Assembly: GCA_051011595.1 (NCBI GenBank)
Contig: JBPCTQ010000239.1
Location: 1-10,331, forward strand
Direction of reading: 5' to 3'
Source: JAOUEE01 sp051011595
GTDB lineage: Bacteria; Actinomycetota; Acidimicrobiia; Acidimicrobiales; SHLQ01
Length of the DNA stretch: 10,331 nucleotides
The notes beneath the pieces are model-generated. The model had not been told where the DNA came from. It searched no databases and saw nothing but the letters and a program-made list of their open reading frames with translations. Shown here one piece after another: positions 1 through 6,339 of the stretch (positions are counted from its first letter, which is position 1; each line of letters begins with the position of its first letter). A program made the position numbers and the translations under genes.

Positions 1-89
1 CCGGTGATGAAGTCGAGCTCGACTGGTTCACCGCGGCCGGGAAGGTCGGTGCCGTCGAGCCACACCGCCAACCGGTCAGCGTCGATCAC
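1..89 (-). CDS. Phosphotransferase-family (APH-like) protein, N-terminal fragment
   Basis: Only about the first 29 residues are in the window; the gene runs off the left edge. The frame opens with GTG at 89 and gives VIDADRLAVWLDG followed by GRGEPVELDFITG. This pattern (a short helix ending in WLD, then a Gly-Pro-rich turn and a strand leading to a Gly-rich loop) is what I know from actinobacterial aminoglycoside-phosphotransferase-like proteins, often found near acyl-CoA metabolism genes. The start is supported by a GGGAG Shine-Dalgarno with a 7-base spacer and by an in-frame TGA a little further upstream. It is divergent from an acyl-CoA synthetase, which fits a lipid or acyl-CoA context. 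No catalytic motif is visible in the fragment, so the family call is an inference from a short N-terminus. Confidence 0.55.
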   Translation of the reverse strand, partial: MIDADRLAVWLDGTDLPGRGEPVELDFIT

Positions 90-176
90 GATTGCGCTCC
101 CAGGTTCGTTGTGGGCTCATGCCTGCCAACGTAGTCACCGTGCAGGCGACCGGGCACCCACAGTACGGTCCGCCTG
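90..176. promoter_or_regulatory. Divergent intergenic region with a possible leaderless promoter
   Basis: These 87 bases separate two divergent starts. On the plus strand TACGGT at 164-169 fits the actinobacterial -10 pattern TANNNT and would place the transcription start at about 176-177, exactly at the GTG of the synthetase gene. No good -35 is seen 17 bases upstream. On the minus strand the only clear signal is the Shine-Dalgarno of the phosphotransferase-like gene. Confidence 0.35.
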
Positions 177-1802
177 GTGACGACGATCGTGCCCCGACCC
201 ACCCCTGACGGGCTCCGTCAGCACTACCTCGAGCAGGGGTGGTGGAGCGACGACACGCTCGGGGCGCTGGTCGATCGATGCCTGGGTGACGCCCCCACCA
301 CAACCGTCGATGTGTGGTCCCGTGAGAATCCGTGGCGGGGCACCTACACCGACCTGGCCAACGAGGCCAGGCGCCTGATCAGCGTGCTCCGCGCTCATGG
401 GCTCGCGCCGGGCGATCCGGTGGCCTTTCAGCTGCCGAACCGGCGCGAGGCCATCACTGCCTTCTACGCCCTGGCCCTGGGCGGGTTCGTGCTCGTGCCG
501 ATCGTGCACATCTATGGCCGAAAGGAGGTCGGCTTCATCCTGCGGGAGAGTGGTGCCCGCGCCTACATCTCGGCCCCTTCGTTCGGGCCCATCGACTACA
601 CCGAGATCATCGACACCGAAGCCACCGATCTGGCCGACCTCGAGCTCCATCTGCTCACCGACGAACCCACCGGCTCGGCTCCTCCCGGCATCGATCGGAT
701 CGGCTGGTCGGCGGTCGATGCCGCCGCACCGGCCGAACCCGTCACGGGAGTCGATCCCGACGACGTCGTCGTGTTGGCCTACACCTCTGGCACCACGAGC
801 GATCCGAAGGGAGTGGTCCACACCCACCGCACCCTGCTGGCCGAGCTGGTGCACATGCGGCACATGAGCAAAGGCACCCCGCCCAACCTGATGGGGTCAC
901 CGGTGACGCACGCCACCGGCATGCTGGGCGCCGTACTCACCCCCATCGTCATCGGGCAGCCGATCCACGTGATCGATCGCTGGGACCCGGGCTGGGTGCT
1001 CGAGATCATGACCGAAGCCGACATCAGTGCGGGCAACGGAGCCTCGTACTTCTTGGCCAGCCTGCTCGAGCACCCCGACTTCGGTGCCGAGCACGCCGCT
1101 CGGATGCCCCGTATCGGGCTGGGTGGAGCACCGGTGCCGGTGGCCCTCGGTGAGCTGGCGGCCGGCCACGGCATCAAGATCATCCGGGCGTACGGCTCCA
1201 CCGAACATCCTTCGATCTCGGGATGTGATTACGAGGATGCTGCCGACAAACGCCACCGCACCGATGGTCGGCCATTGGCCGGCGTCGAGCTGCGGCTGGT
1301 CGACGAAGACGGCAGCGAGGTCGCCCCGGGGAAAGCCGGCGAGATCCTGAGTCGCGGTCCCGAGCTCTGCGTCGGGTACACCGATCCGGACCTCACCCGC
1401 GCGACCTTCGACGACGACGGCTGGTACCGCACCGGCGACATGGGCGTGCTCGACGACGACGGCTACCTCACCATCACCGACCGGGTGAACGACATCATCA
1501 TCCGCGGCGGCGAGAACATCTCGGCGGCCGAGGTCGAGGACGCCCTTGCTCAGTTGCCCGGCGTGGCCGAAGTTGCGGTGGTGGCCGCCCCCGACGCCCG
1601 GCTGGGCGAGCAAGCCTGCGCCCTGGTGCGCCTAGCCGCTGGTGCCGACGCGCCGGGGCTGGGCGAGATGCAGGCTCACCTCGAACACGTCGGGTTGGCC
1701 CGCCAGAAGTGGCCCGAGAAGCTACAGGTGGTCGCCGACTTCCCCCGAACGGCCACCGGCAAGATCCGCAAGATCGATCTCCGGCGCCGACAGCAGCAGT
1801 AA
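177..1802 (+). CDS. AMP-binding acyl-CoA synthetase (class I adenylate-forming ligase)
   Basis: A 541-residue cytoplasmic enzyme that should activate a carboxylic acid to its acyl-adenylate and then to the CoA thioester. The full set of family motifs is present: the P-loop YTSGTTSDPKG at 202-212, RAYGSTE at 337-343, YRTGD ending at D421, the hinge DRVNDIIIRGGEN starting at D435/R436, and the C-terminal PRTATGKIRK with catalytic Lys529. Length is normal for the family. The N-terminal part around GFVLVPIVHIYGRKEVGF recalls cyclohexanecarboxylate-CoA ligase-like and FadD-type synthetases, but the acyl substrate cannot be read from sequence. The GTG start at 177 lacks a convincing Shine-Dalgarno, and a -10-like TACGGT just upstream suggests a leaderless mRNA; GTG at 189 is an alternative start. 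The gene is divergent from a phosphotransferase-like gene and convergent with a lipoprotein gene. Confidence 0.93.
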   Translation: MTTIVPRPTPDGLRQHYLEQGWWSDDTLGALVDRCLGDAPTTTVDVWSRENPWRGTYTDLANEARRLISVLRAHGLAPGDPVAFQLPNRREAITAFYALALGGFVLVPIVHIYGRKEVGFILRESGARAYISAPSFGPIDYTEIIDTEATDLADLELHLLTDEPTGSAPPGIDRIGWSAVDAAAPAEPVTGVDPDDVVVLAYTSGTTSDPKGVVHTHRTLLAELVHMRHMSKGTPPNLMGSPVTHATGMLGAVLTPIVIGQPIHVIDRWDPGWVLEIMTEADISAGNGASYFLASLLEHPDFGAEHAARMPRIGLGGAPVPVALGELAAGHGIKIIRAYGSTEHPSISGCDYEDAADKRHRTDGRPLAGVELRLVDEDGSEVAPGKAGEILSRGPELCVGYTDPDLTRATFDDDGWYRTGDMGVLDDDGYLTITDRVNDIIIRGGENISAAEVEDALAQLPGVAEVAVVAAPDARLGEQACALVRLAAGADAPGLGEMQAHLEHVGLARQKWPEKLQVVADFPRTATGKIRKIDLRRRQQQ

Positions 1803-1807
1803 CTCCG

Positions 1808-1829
1808 CGTCGACCGCCCGCGGTCGACG
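1808..1829. terminator. GC-rich hairpin between convergent genes
   Basis: CGTCGACCGC, two bases, then GCGGTCGACG form a perfect 10-bp inverted repeat (about 9 bp with a 4-base loop in RNA). It starts 5 bases after the synthetase TAA and abuts the stop codon of the opposing lipoprotein gene, so it could end transcripts from both sides. There is no T-tract, which is common in high-GC actinobacteria. GCGGTCGACG occurs again at 1833-1842 inside the lipoprotein's last codons. Confidence 0.6.
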
Positions 1830-3224
1830 TCAGCGGTCGACGACGATGGCCTCACCGACGATGGCGATCGTTTCGGTCTCGAACTCGTACTCCTGGATGA
1901 AGAACTCGTCCAAGCCGTCCCACTTGGCCTCGCTGCCGAACGATGCCTGGCCGTAGCCGTAGAGGTCGAACGGACCGAGCTCGTCGAGCGCGGCACGGAA
2001 CGAGTCGTTGGTGAGGTCGGCCCCGGCGATCTCACCGAGCGCCGCCAACAGCCTGGTCTGATCGCAGGCGATCATCACCGGATTCACCCAGTTCGGCTGT
2101 CCTTCGGCCTGCTGGTCGCCCGACGGCAGAAACGACATCTCGTCGACGAGGTCGGGGTTGGCCTCACGAACGACGTCCATGCAGTTGGTCTGGAAATCGT
2201 CGTCTTCGATCATGAACTGCTCGTTCACTTCGGCCACCGTGATGGCGCCGTCGAGCAGAGAACGATCCTGGGCTCCGTCGACGCTGGCCCCCAACGCCTT
2301 GTACGCCCACTCGGGAGTGAAACCGGATCCGGCGAACACGTCGGCCGCGTTGCCGCCGCCTCCCAGCTCGAACACGAAGTTGACACCGTCGGCCTGGAAG
2401 CGTTCGGCCACGATGCCCAGATCGGCCTCCCGAGCGATCGGGTCCCCGCCAGGTCCTTCGGTGATCTGCAGCGTCGACTCGAACCCGAGCGCGTCCAGCG
2501 TGGCTTGGAGTACCTCACCATCGGAACCCTCGCTGGTTGACGCGTTGGCCAGGATGCCGATGGTTTTGCCGTCGAGGCGGCCTGATTCGGCAACGACCTC
2601 ACCCATGATGCGGGTTCGTTCGTCGTCGGCGGCGTTGAGCTGCAGCCACACCGTGTCACCGGACTGCTCGCGCAGATCGGCGGTCTGGAACGATCGGGTC
2701 ATCACCATGGTGTCGTGCTGATCGGTGAGGCAGATGTTGTTCGGACCGAGCAGGCCGTAGAGCACGATGAAGACCTCGTGGTCCTCGGTGAGCTTCACGC
2801 AGGCCGCGTCCTGTGTGGTCGAATCGGTGAACTCGAAGCCTTCGTACACGGGCTCGATCTGGCGGCCGAAGATGCCGCCGCTTGCGTTGATCTGATCGAA
2901 GAAGGCACTGAAGGCAACTTCGGCATCACCCTGATAGTTGGCGATGCCGGCGGCCTGCAGCGCATCGAAGTCCGGCACGGCCACCCCGACCTTGATGGCG
3001 GTCGCGGTCACACCGCGGAAGCTGTCGGGCAGCTCCTGTGGCTCAGCCGTGCTGGTGGCCGTCTCTGCCGTGGTGTCCGGCGGCGAGGTCGTCGGCGACG
3101 CCGACGCGGAAGTGGTCGACCCACCGTCGTTGGCCTCGGTGTCGTCGCCGTCACTGGCGCACGCGGCCACCACCAACGCCATGGTCATGATCGTGGCAGC
3201 CAGTCTCTGGACTCGACGGTTCAT
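1830..3224 (-). CDS. ABC transporter substrate-binding lipoprotein (type I periplasmic-binding, branched-chain amino acid family)
   Basis: A 464-residue predicted lipoprotein. It begins with a short basic N-region (MNRR), a hydrophobic core, and a lipobox VAAC whose Cys22 would be lipidated and anchored outside the membrane. A Ser/Thr/Pro/Asp-rich linker follows (about 23-64), then a type I periplasmic-binding fold from about residue 71 (TAIKVGVAVPDFD). INASGGIFGRQIEPV, typical of the Leu/Ile/Val-, urea- and amide-binding family, supports the call. The ligand is unknown. The ATG at 3224 is chosen because the lipoprotein signal starts there and an AGGGGG Shine-Dalgarno lies 5 bases upstream; a longer reading would add a non-signal-like extension. 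No permease or ATPase gene is adjacent within the window, so it is either an orphan receptor or its transporter is encoded elsewhere. Confidence 0.88.
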   Translation of the reverse strand: MNRRVQRLAATIMTMALVVAACASDGDDTEANDGGSTTSASASPTTSPPDTTAETATSTAEPQELPDSFRGVTATAIKVGVAVPDFDALQAAGIANYQGDAEVAFSAFFDQINASGGIFGRQIEPVYEGFEFTDSTTQDAACVKLTEDHEVFIVLYGLLGPNNICLTDQHDTMVMTRSFQTADLREQSGDTVWLQLNAADDERTRIMGEVVAESGRLDGKTIGILANASTSEGSDGEVLQATLDALGFESTLQITEGPGGDPIAREADLGIVAERFQADGVNFVFELGGGGNAADVFAGSGFTPEWAYKALGASVDGAQDRSLLDGAITVAEVNEQFMIEDDDFQTNCMDVVREANPDLVDEMSFLPSGDQQAEGQPNWVNPVMIACDQTRLLAALGEIAGADLTNDSFRAALDELGPFDLYGYGQASFGSEAKWDGLDEFFIQEYEFETETIAIVGEAIVVDR

Positions 3225-3356
3225 ATGTTCCCCCTGAGGCTCACAGCCCTGCACTCGGAACCCGAGGGTAATGCGCACCAGCGTCGGGCGCGGGTTGCTG
3301 ATGGCCGCCCACGAAATCTGCCCCTCGGCAAGGCCCGCTGATCAGAACGGGGAACG

Positions 3357-3384
3357 GCTGGGCCGCCGGGTTCGGTGCCCCAGC
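3357..3384 (-). terminator. Possible terminator after the histidine kinase gene
   Basis: GCTGGG at 3357-3362 pairs with CCCAGC at 3379-3384, directly after the kinase stop codon, with a small inner CCG/CGG pairing inside the loop. There is no U-tract. The rest of the gap to the lipoprotein start at 3224 shows only a weak -10-like TACCCT on the minus strand (3270-3265) with no matching -35. Confidence 0.35.
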
Positions 3385-4722
3385 TCAGGTGTCGTCGGCG
3401 AGGGGGATGGTGAAACCCACCCGGGCGCCGCCGAACTCCGATTCGGTGACCACCACGTCACCCCCGTGCTGTTCGACAATGCTGGCCACGATCGAGAGAC
3501 CGAGACCTGATCCCGGCATGGGTCGGTCTTGGTCTCGACGGTAGAACCGATCGAACACCCGATTCCGCTCGTCTGCCGGGATACCAGGTCCGGCATCGTC
3601 GACGAATACCCCGTCGGGGCCAACCTCGACCGCAATCGGGCTGTCGGCGGGGCTGTACTTGTCGGCGTTGGCCAACAGGTTGGCGACGGCACGGTCAAGT
3701 GAGTCGGCGTCGCCCATCACGACGGCGGACGAGGTTCGGGTGCTCACGTTGCGACCTGATCGGCGCACGAAGCGTTCGACCGCCGTGTCGACGACGTCGG
3801 CCAGGTCGACGGCCGCCGTCGGCGCCGGCTGGTGGGAGTCGGTGGCCAGTTCGATGATCTCTTCCATGACGTTGTTGAGTTCGCCGAGCTCGCGGCGAAC
3901 ACCCGCCAGGGTCTCGGTCCTCGCCTCGGGTTCGGCGTCGGAGGCCCGCATGAGCCAATCGACGTTGGCGGTGACACTGGTGAGCGGGGTTCGTAGCTCG
4001 TGAGCGGCGTCTTGCACGAGCTGTCGCTGCTGCTGCTGTGATCGTTGCAGTACCCCGAGCATCCGGTTGAAGCCGTCGGCGAGCCGCCCCACCTCGTCTC
4101 GGCCGGAGGTGGGCACCGGCACCGCGAAGTCGCGGGTTTCGGCCACCTCGTCGACCGTGTCGGTCAGGGCCCGCAGCGGGCGGGTGGTGCGCTGGGCCAG
4201 GACCCATCCAGCCACTGCGGCGAGCACCGCGACGACACCGGCGATTGCCAGCGTGCGAGTTCCGAGCACATTCAGGAGACTGTTCGACTCCTCCAGAGAC
4301 CGAGCGACCTGCACTGCGCCGCCGCCATCGAGATGGTCGGTGATCATGCGGTACTCGGTTCCGTCGACGGCGATGGTGCGGAGGACGGCTCGCCCGTTCT
4401 GATCGGCGAGTTGCCGGTCGGTTTCGTCGATCGGCAACAGGAGCCCGGTGTTGGAGACGACCCCGCCGTCATCGTCGAGAATCTGCACCTCGGCATCAGG
4501 ACTCACTGCGACGATCACCGGTTCGTCTGACTTGCGGTCTCGGCGGTCGCTGGGCTCGTCGCGGCGCCCGTCGGAGATCTCGTCGGCGCGCTGTTTGAGG
4601 AACTGGTCGATCTCGGCGGTGACCTGGCGATCGGTGGTGACGTAGGACGCGCCGCCGACGACAAGCGCAGTGGCGACGCCGACGACGGCGAAGCCCATGG
4701 CCAGCCTTGCCCCGAGGCCCAT
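3385..4722 (-). CDS. Sensor histidine kinase, MprB-like
   Basis: A 445-residue membrane sensor kinase. Visible in order: a transmembrane helix at about 8-27, an extracytoplasmic sensor region of about 130 residues, a second transmembrane helix at about 158-177, a HAMP linker at about 178-230, and a HisKA dimerisation region with H-box DAAHELRTPLTS (phospho-acceptor His241). The ATPase domain follows, with N-box NLLANADKYSP (Asn352), G1 DAGPG at 376-380, F-box RFYR and G2 GSGLGL at 404-409. All catalytic boxes are intact. The architecture and H-box resemble mycobacterial MprB, an envelope-stress sensor, but its signal is unknown. The ATG at 4722 lies one base after the regulator's TGA and has GAGG 6 bases upstream, which indicates translational coupling. 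The longer open frame upstream is only a shadow of the regulator gene. Confidence 0.93.
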   Translation of the reverse strand: MGLGARLAMGFAVVGVATALVVGGASYVTTDRQVTAEIDQFLKQRADEISDGRRDEPSDRRDRKSDEPVIVAVSPDAEVQILDDDGGVVSNTGLLLPIDETDRQLADQNGRAVLRTIAVDGTEYRMITDHLDGGGAVQVARSLEESNSLLNVLGTRTLAIAGVVAVLAAVAGWVLAQRTTRPLRALTDTVDEVAETRDFAVPVPTSGRDEVGRLADGFNRMLGVLQRSQQQQRQLVQDAAHELRTPLTSVTANVDWLMRASDAEPEARTETLAGVRRELGELNNVMEEIIELATDSHQPAPTAAVDLADVVDTAVERFVRRSGRNVSTRTSSAVVMGDADSLDRAVANLLANADKYSPADSPIAVEVGPDGVFVDDAGPGIPADERNRVFDRFYRRDQDRPMPGSGLGLSIVASIVEQHGGDVVVTESEFGGARVGFTIPLADDT

Positions 4723-4723
4723 C

Positions 4724-5419
4724 TCAGGCCTCGGCCCGTAGGACGAACCCGATACCCCGCACGGTCTCGATGACCCGCGGGGTTCCGTCGGCCTCGAGCT
4801 TGCGCCGCAGGTAGCCGACGTGGACGTCGAGCGATCGGGATGAGTCGCCGAAGTCGTAGCCCCAGATCCGGTCATACATCACCGATCGTTCGAGCACGAT
4901 CCCCTCGTTGCGCATCAGCAGCTCGAGGATGGCGAATTCGGTGCGGGTCAGGTCGATGTCGCCGCTGGGACCTGACAGCAGGCGCCGGGGCACGTCCAGT
5001 GTGAACGGGCCGGCTTGTAGCTGATCGCCCCCGTCGTCGTCGGCCCGGCGAAGCAGCGCCCGCACTCTGGCCAAGAGCTCGTCGAGATCGAACGGTTTGG
5101 TGAGGTAGTCGTCGGCCCCGGCGTCGAGGCCCTCGACCCGGTCGCTGACCTCGTGGCGCGCCGTCAGCATCAGCACCGGCGTTCGGTCGCCGCGTTCACG
5201 CAGCTTGCGGCATACGGCCAGTCCATCGACGAAGGGCATCATCACATCGAGGAGGATCGCGCTCGGTTCGTGTTCGTTGATGCCCTCGAGGGCGGCTGCT
5301 CCGTCGTTGGCCGTCACCACCTCGTAGCCCTCGTAGGTGAGGATGCGGTCCAAGGCCTGACGAATCTCGGCGTCATCCTCGGCGACCAGGATGCGTTGGG
5401 TTGGTTCGGGCATGCTCAC
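4724..5419 (-). CDS. OmpR/PhoB-family response regulator, MprA-like
   Basis: A 231-residue two-domain regulator. The receiver domain has the acidic pair Asp15/Asp16, the phospho-acceptor Asp58 in LLDVMMP, Thr86 in LMLTAR and Lys108 in LTKPF. The winged-helix DNA-binding domain includes DLTRTEFAILELLMRNEG, the SLDVHVGYLRRKLE helix and the terminal VRGIGFVL hairpin. Length matches MprA/PrrA-type regulators. I chose GTG at 5419 because GGAG lies 5 bases upstream; the ATG two codons later (5413) would have an 11-base spacer. The gene precedes its cognate kinase with a one-base gap, so the two are almost surely co-transcribed. Two stem-loops lie in the leader upstream. The target genes are unknown; the adjacent secreted protein and the divergent DoxX-peroxidase genes are candidates. 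Confidence 0.94.
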   Translation of the reverse strand: MSMPEPTQRILVAEDDAEIRQALDRILTYEGYEVVTANDGAAALEGINEHEPSAILLDVMMPFVDGLAVCRKLRERGDRTPVLMLTARHEVSDRVEGLDAGADDYLTKPFDLDELLARVRALLRRADDDGGDQLQAGPFTLDVPRRLLSGPSGDIDLTRTEFAILELLMRNEGIVLERSVMYDRIWGYDFGDSSRSLDVHVGYLRRKLEADGTPRVIETVRGIGFVLRAEA

Positions 5420-5475
5420 GGTTGCTCCAAGTGGCGGGACAGACGATCCCTGGTGTTGATTGTTGCGCGAAGCGG

Positions 5476-5513
5476 CCCTGTTCCGGACCACCGGGTGGCG
5501 ATCCGGAACAGGG
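5476..5513. terminator. Stem-loop with perfect 12-bp arms
   Basis: CCCTGTTCCGGA at 5476-5487 is perfectly inverted at 5502-5513, around a 14-base loop that itself contains CCAC/GTGG. In the leftward direction it lies 65-102 bases after the secreted protein's stop and 57-94 bases before the regulator's start. It could be a terminator or attenuator between the two genes, or an operator for the regulator. There is no T-tract. Confidence 0.55.
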
Positions 5514-5517
5514 GCAT

Positions 5518-5557
5518 CCCTGCGTCCATCGATGGGAGGGGGCAGACGGGCGCAGGG
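5518..5557. terminator. Second stem-loop, just after the secreted protein gene
   Basis: CCCTGCGTCC at 5518-5527 pairs with GGGCGCAGGG at 5548-5557 (nine Watson-Crick pairs and one G-T). The 20-base loop is G-rich on the plus strand, and CCATCGATGG, a 10-bp palindrome, overlaps its left side at 5526-5535. It starts 20 bases past the TAA of the leftward secreted-protein gene, a normal place for a terminator. Confidence 0.45.
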
Positions 5558-5577
5558 CCGCGTTCGTGAATCAGCCC

Positions 5578-6111
5578 TTAGACGGCGTCCTCCTGCGCGC
5601 CGTTCACCCGATCGGTGGTACGAGCCTCGAGCTCGGCCAGCTTCTCATTGGCTTCCTCCTGGGTGATGCGGCCTTCGGCCACCTTCTCGCTGATGCGCTC
5701 GGTCTTGGCCTCGACCATCGCGTCGATCACCACATCGGCGTCGACGCCATTGGCCTCGGCGACGTCGGCGATGGTGCCGCCGCTGTCGACGGCGGCCCGC
5801 AGGTCTGCCTCGTCGATGCCGATCGCAGCTGCAGCCTCGTCGAGGTCGCAGCCTCCACGATGACCGCGGCGACCGTTGCCCTCGGCGTCGGTCTCGCCCT
5901 CGGCATCAGCCTCGCCGTCGGTGGTGTCCGGATCCTCGCCGTCCTGGGTCAGGACGATGTCGCCGGAGTCGACGACGTTGTCCTCAGCGGCCTCGACCGC
6001 CGGGGGCGGCGAGTCGTCGCCGTAGCTCTGCGCCGCAGCAGCAGAGACGGACACGCCGCCGAGCGTCAGACCGGCGAGCGTCGCAACGGTGAGGAGTTTG
6101 TGGTTCTTCAT
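5578..6111 (-). CDS. Small secreted acidic protein of unknown function
   Basis: A 177-residue protein with a clear Sec signal peptide: basic start MKNHK, hydrophobic core to about residue 22, and SVSAAAAQ with likely cleavage near residue 27. The mature part begins with a highly acidic low-complexity stretch (about 31-78, rich in Asp, Glu, Thr), then a short basic patch GRRGHRGG with a lone Cys88, then a predicted helical domain at about 90-171. That domain (GTIADVAEANGVDADVVIDA, then KVAEGRITQEEANEKL) follows a pattern I have seen in secreted Gram-positive proteins of unknown function. Start choice is firm: AAGGAG lies 8 bases upstream of the ATG. It sits upstream of, and co-directional with, the two-component pair, so it may be a target or an accessory of that sensor. 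No enzymatic motif is visible. Confidence 0.82.
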   Translation of the reverse strand: MKNHKLLTVATLAGLTLGGVSVSAAAAQSYGDDSPPPAVEAAEDNVVDSGDIVLTQDGEDPDTTDGEADAEGETDAEGNGRRGHRGGCDLDEAAAAIGIDEADLRAAVDSGGTIADVAEANGVDADVVIDAMVEAKTERISEKVAEGRITQEEANEKLAELEARTTDRVNGAQEDAV

Positions 6112-6119
6112 TTTGGGTT

Positions 6120-6131
6120 CTCCTTTTGGAG
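6120..6131 (-). promoter_or_regulatory. Shine-Dalgarno within a small hairpin
   Basis: On the minus strand CTCC-AAAA-GGAG folds as a 4-bp hairpin, and its 3' arm is the core of the AAGGAG ribosome binding site for the secreted protein gene (start at 6111). It may weakly occlude the site; four pairs alone are marginal. Confidence 0.35.
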
Positions 6132-6142
6132 GGGTGGTTGGT

Positions 6143-6154
6143 GTTGACGTCAAC
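6143..6154. promoter_or_regulatory. Perfect 12-bp palindrome, possible operator
   Basis: GTTGACGTCAAC reads the same on both strands and lies 32-43 bases upstream of the secreted protein's ATG, in the region shared with the divergent DoxX-like gene. Its position suits an operator. The regulator is unknown, and the half-sites also resemble a -35 TTGACG on either strand without a matching -10. Confidence 0.4.
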
Positions 6155-6183
6155 CCTGGACGGCCTCCTTCAACGACTCGGCA

Positions 6184-6302
6184 GGTGAGCGGCAAGAGAT
6201 CGACAAGTTGCGTCGCGGCACCCAGAAGTGCTTCTCCACCGCCCCTTTCCGCTGCATCTCACCTTGATCGGCGTGCATCTTGTCGATCTCTTGCCGGTCA
6301 CC
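6184..6302. repeat. 24-bp near-perfect inverted repeat in the divergent intergenic region
   Basis: The arms at 6184-6207 and 6279-6302 match in 23 of 24 positions; they share the core GGCAAGAGATCGACAAG and its complement. After one mismatch the pairing extends inward by three Watson-Crick and two wobble pairs. The 71-base centre contains AGAAG/CTTCT and a second copy of CTCACCT that could pair with AGGTGAG of the left arm. No target-site duplication is seen at the ends. It could be a long structured leader for the DoxX-like gene (start 6340) or the opposite gene, a two-part operator, or a small MITE-like relic. Confidence 0.7.
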
Positions 6303-6339
6303 ATGCGGCGCCCATACAAGGAGCGCCAAGGGTGCAGCC

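Noticed and set aside
897..1613. 238-codon open frame antisense to the acyl-CoA synthetase
   Set aside because: Antisense to a gene with the full adenylation motif set; composition is typical of a high-GC shadow frame.
3225..3278. Upstream start for the substrate-binding lipoprotein
   Set aside because: It would place 18 non-hydrophobic residues before an otherwise canonical lipoprotein signal peptide and bypass a good Shine-Dalgarno.
4723..4875. N-terminal extension of the histidine kinase into the regulator gene
   Set aside because: The extension is a Ser/Arg/Thr-rich shadow of the regulator's DNA-binding domain. The ATG at 4722 starts the first membrane helix and has GAGG upstream.
6280..6339. 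TTG start for the DoxX-like gene
   Set aside because: It would begin inside the inverted repeat, lacks a Shine-Dalgarno and adds a segment unlike the family.
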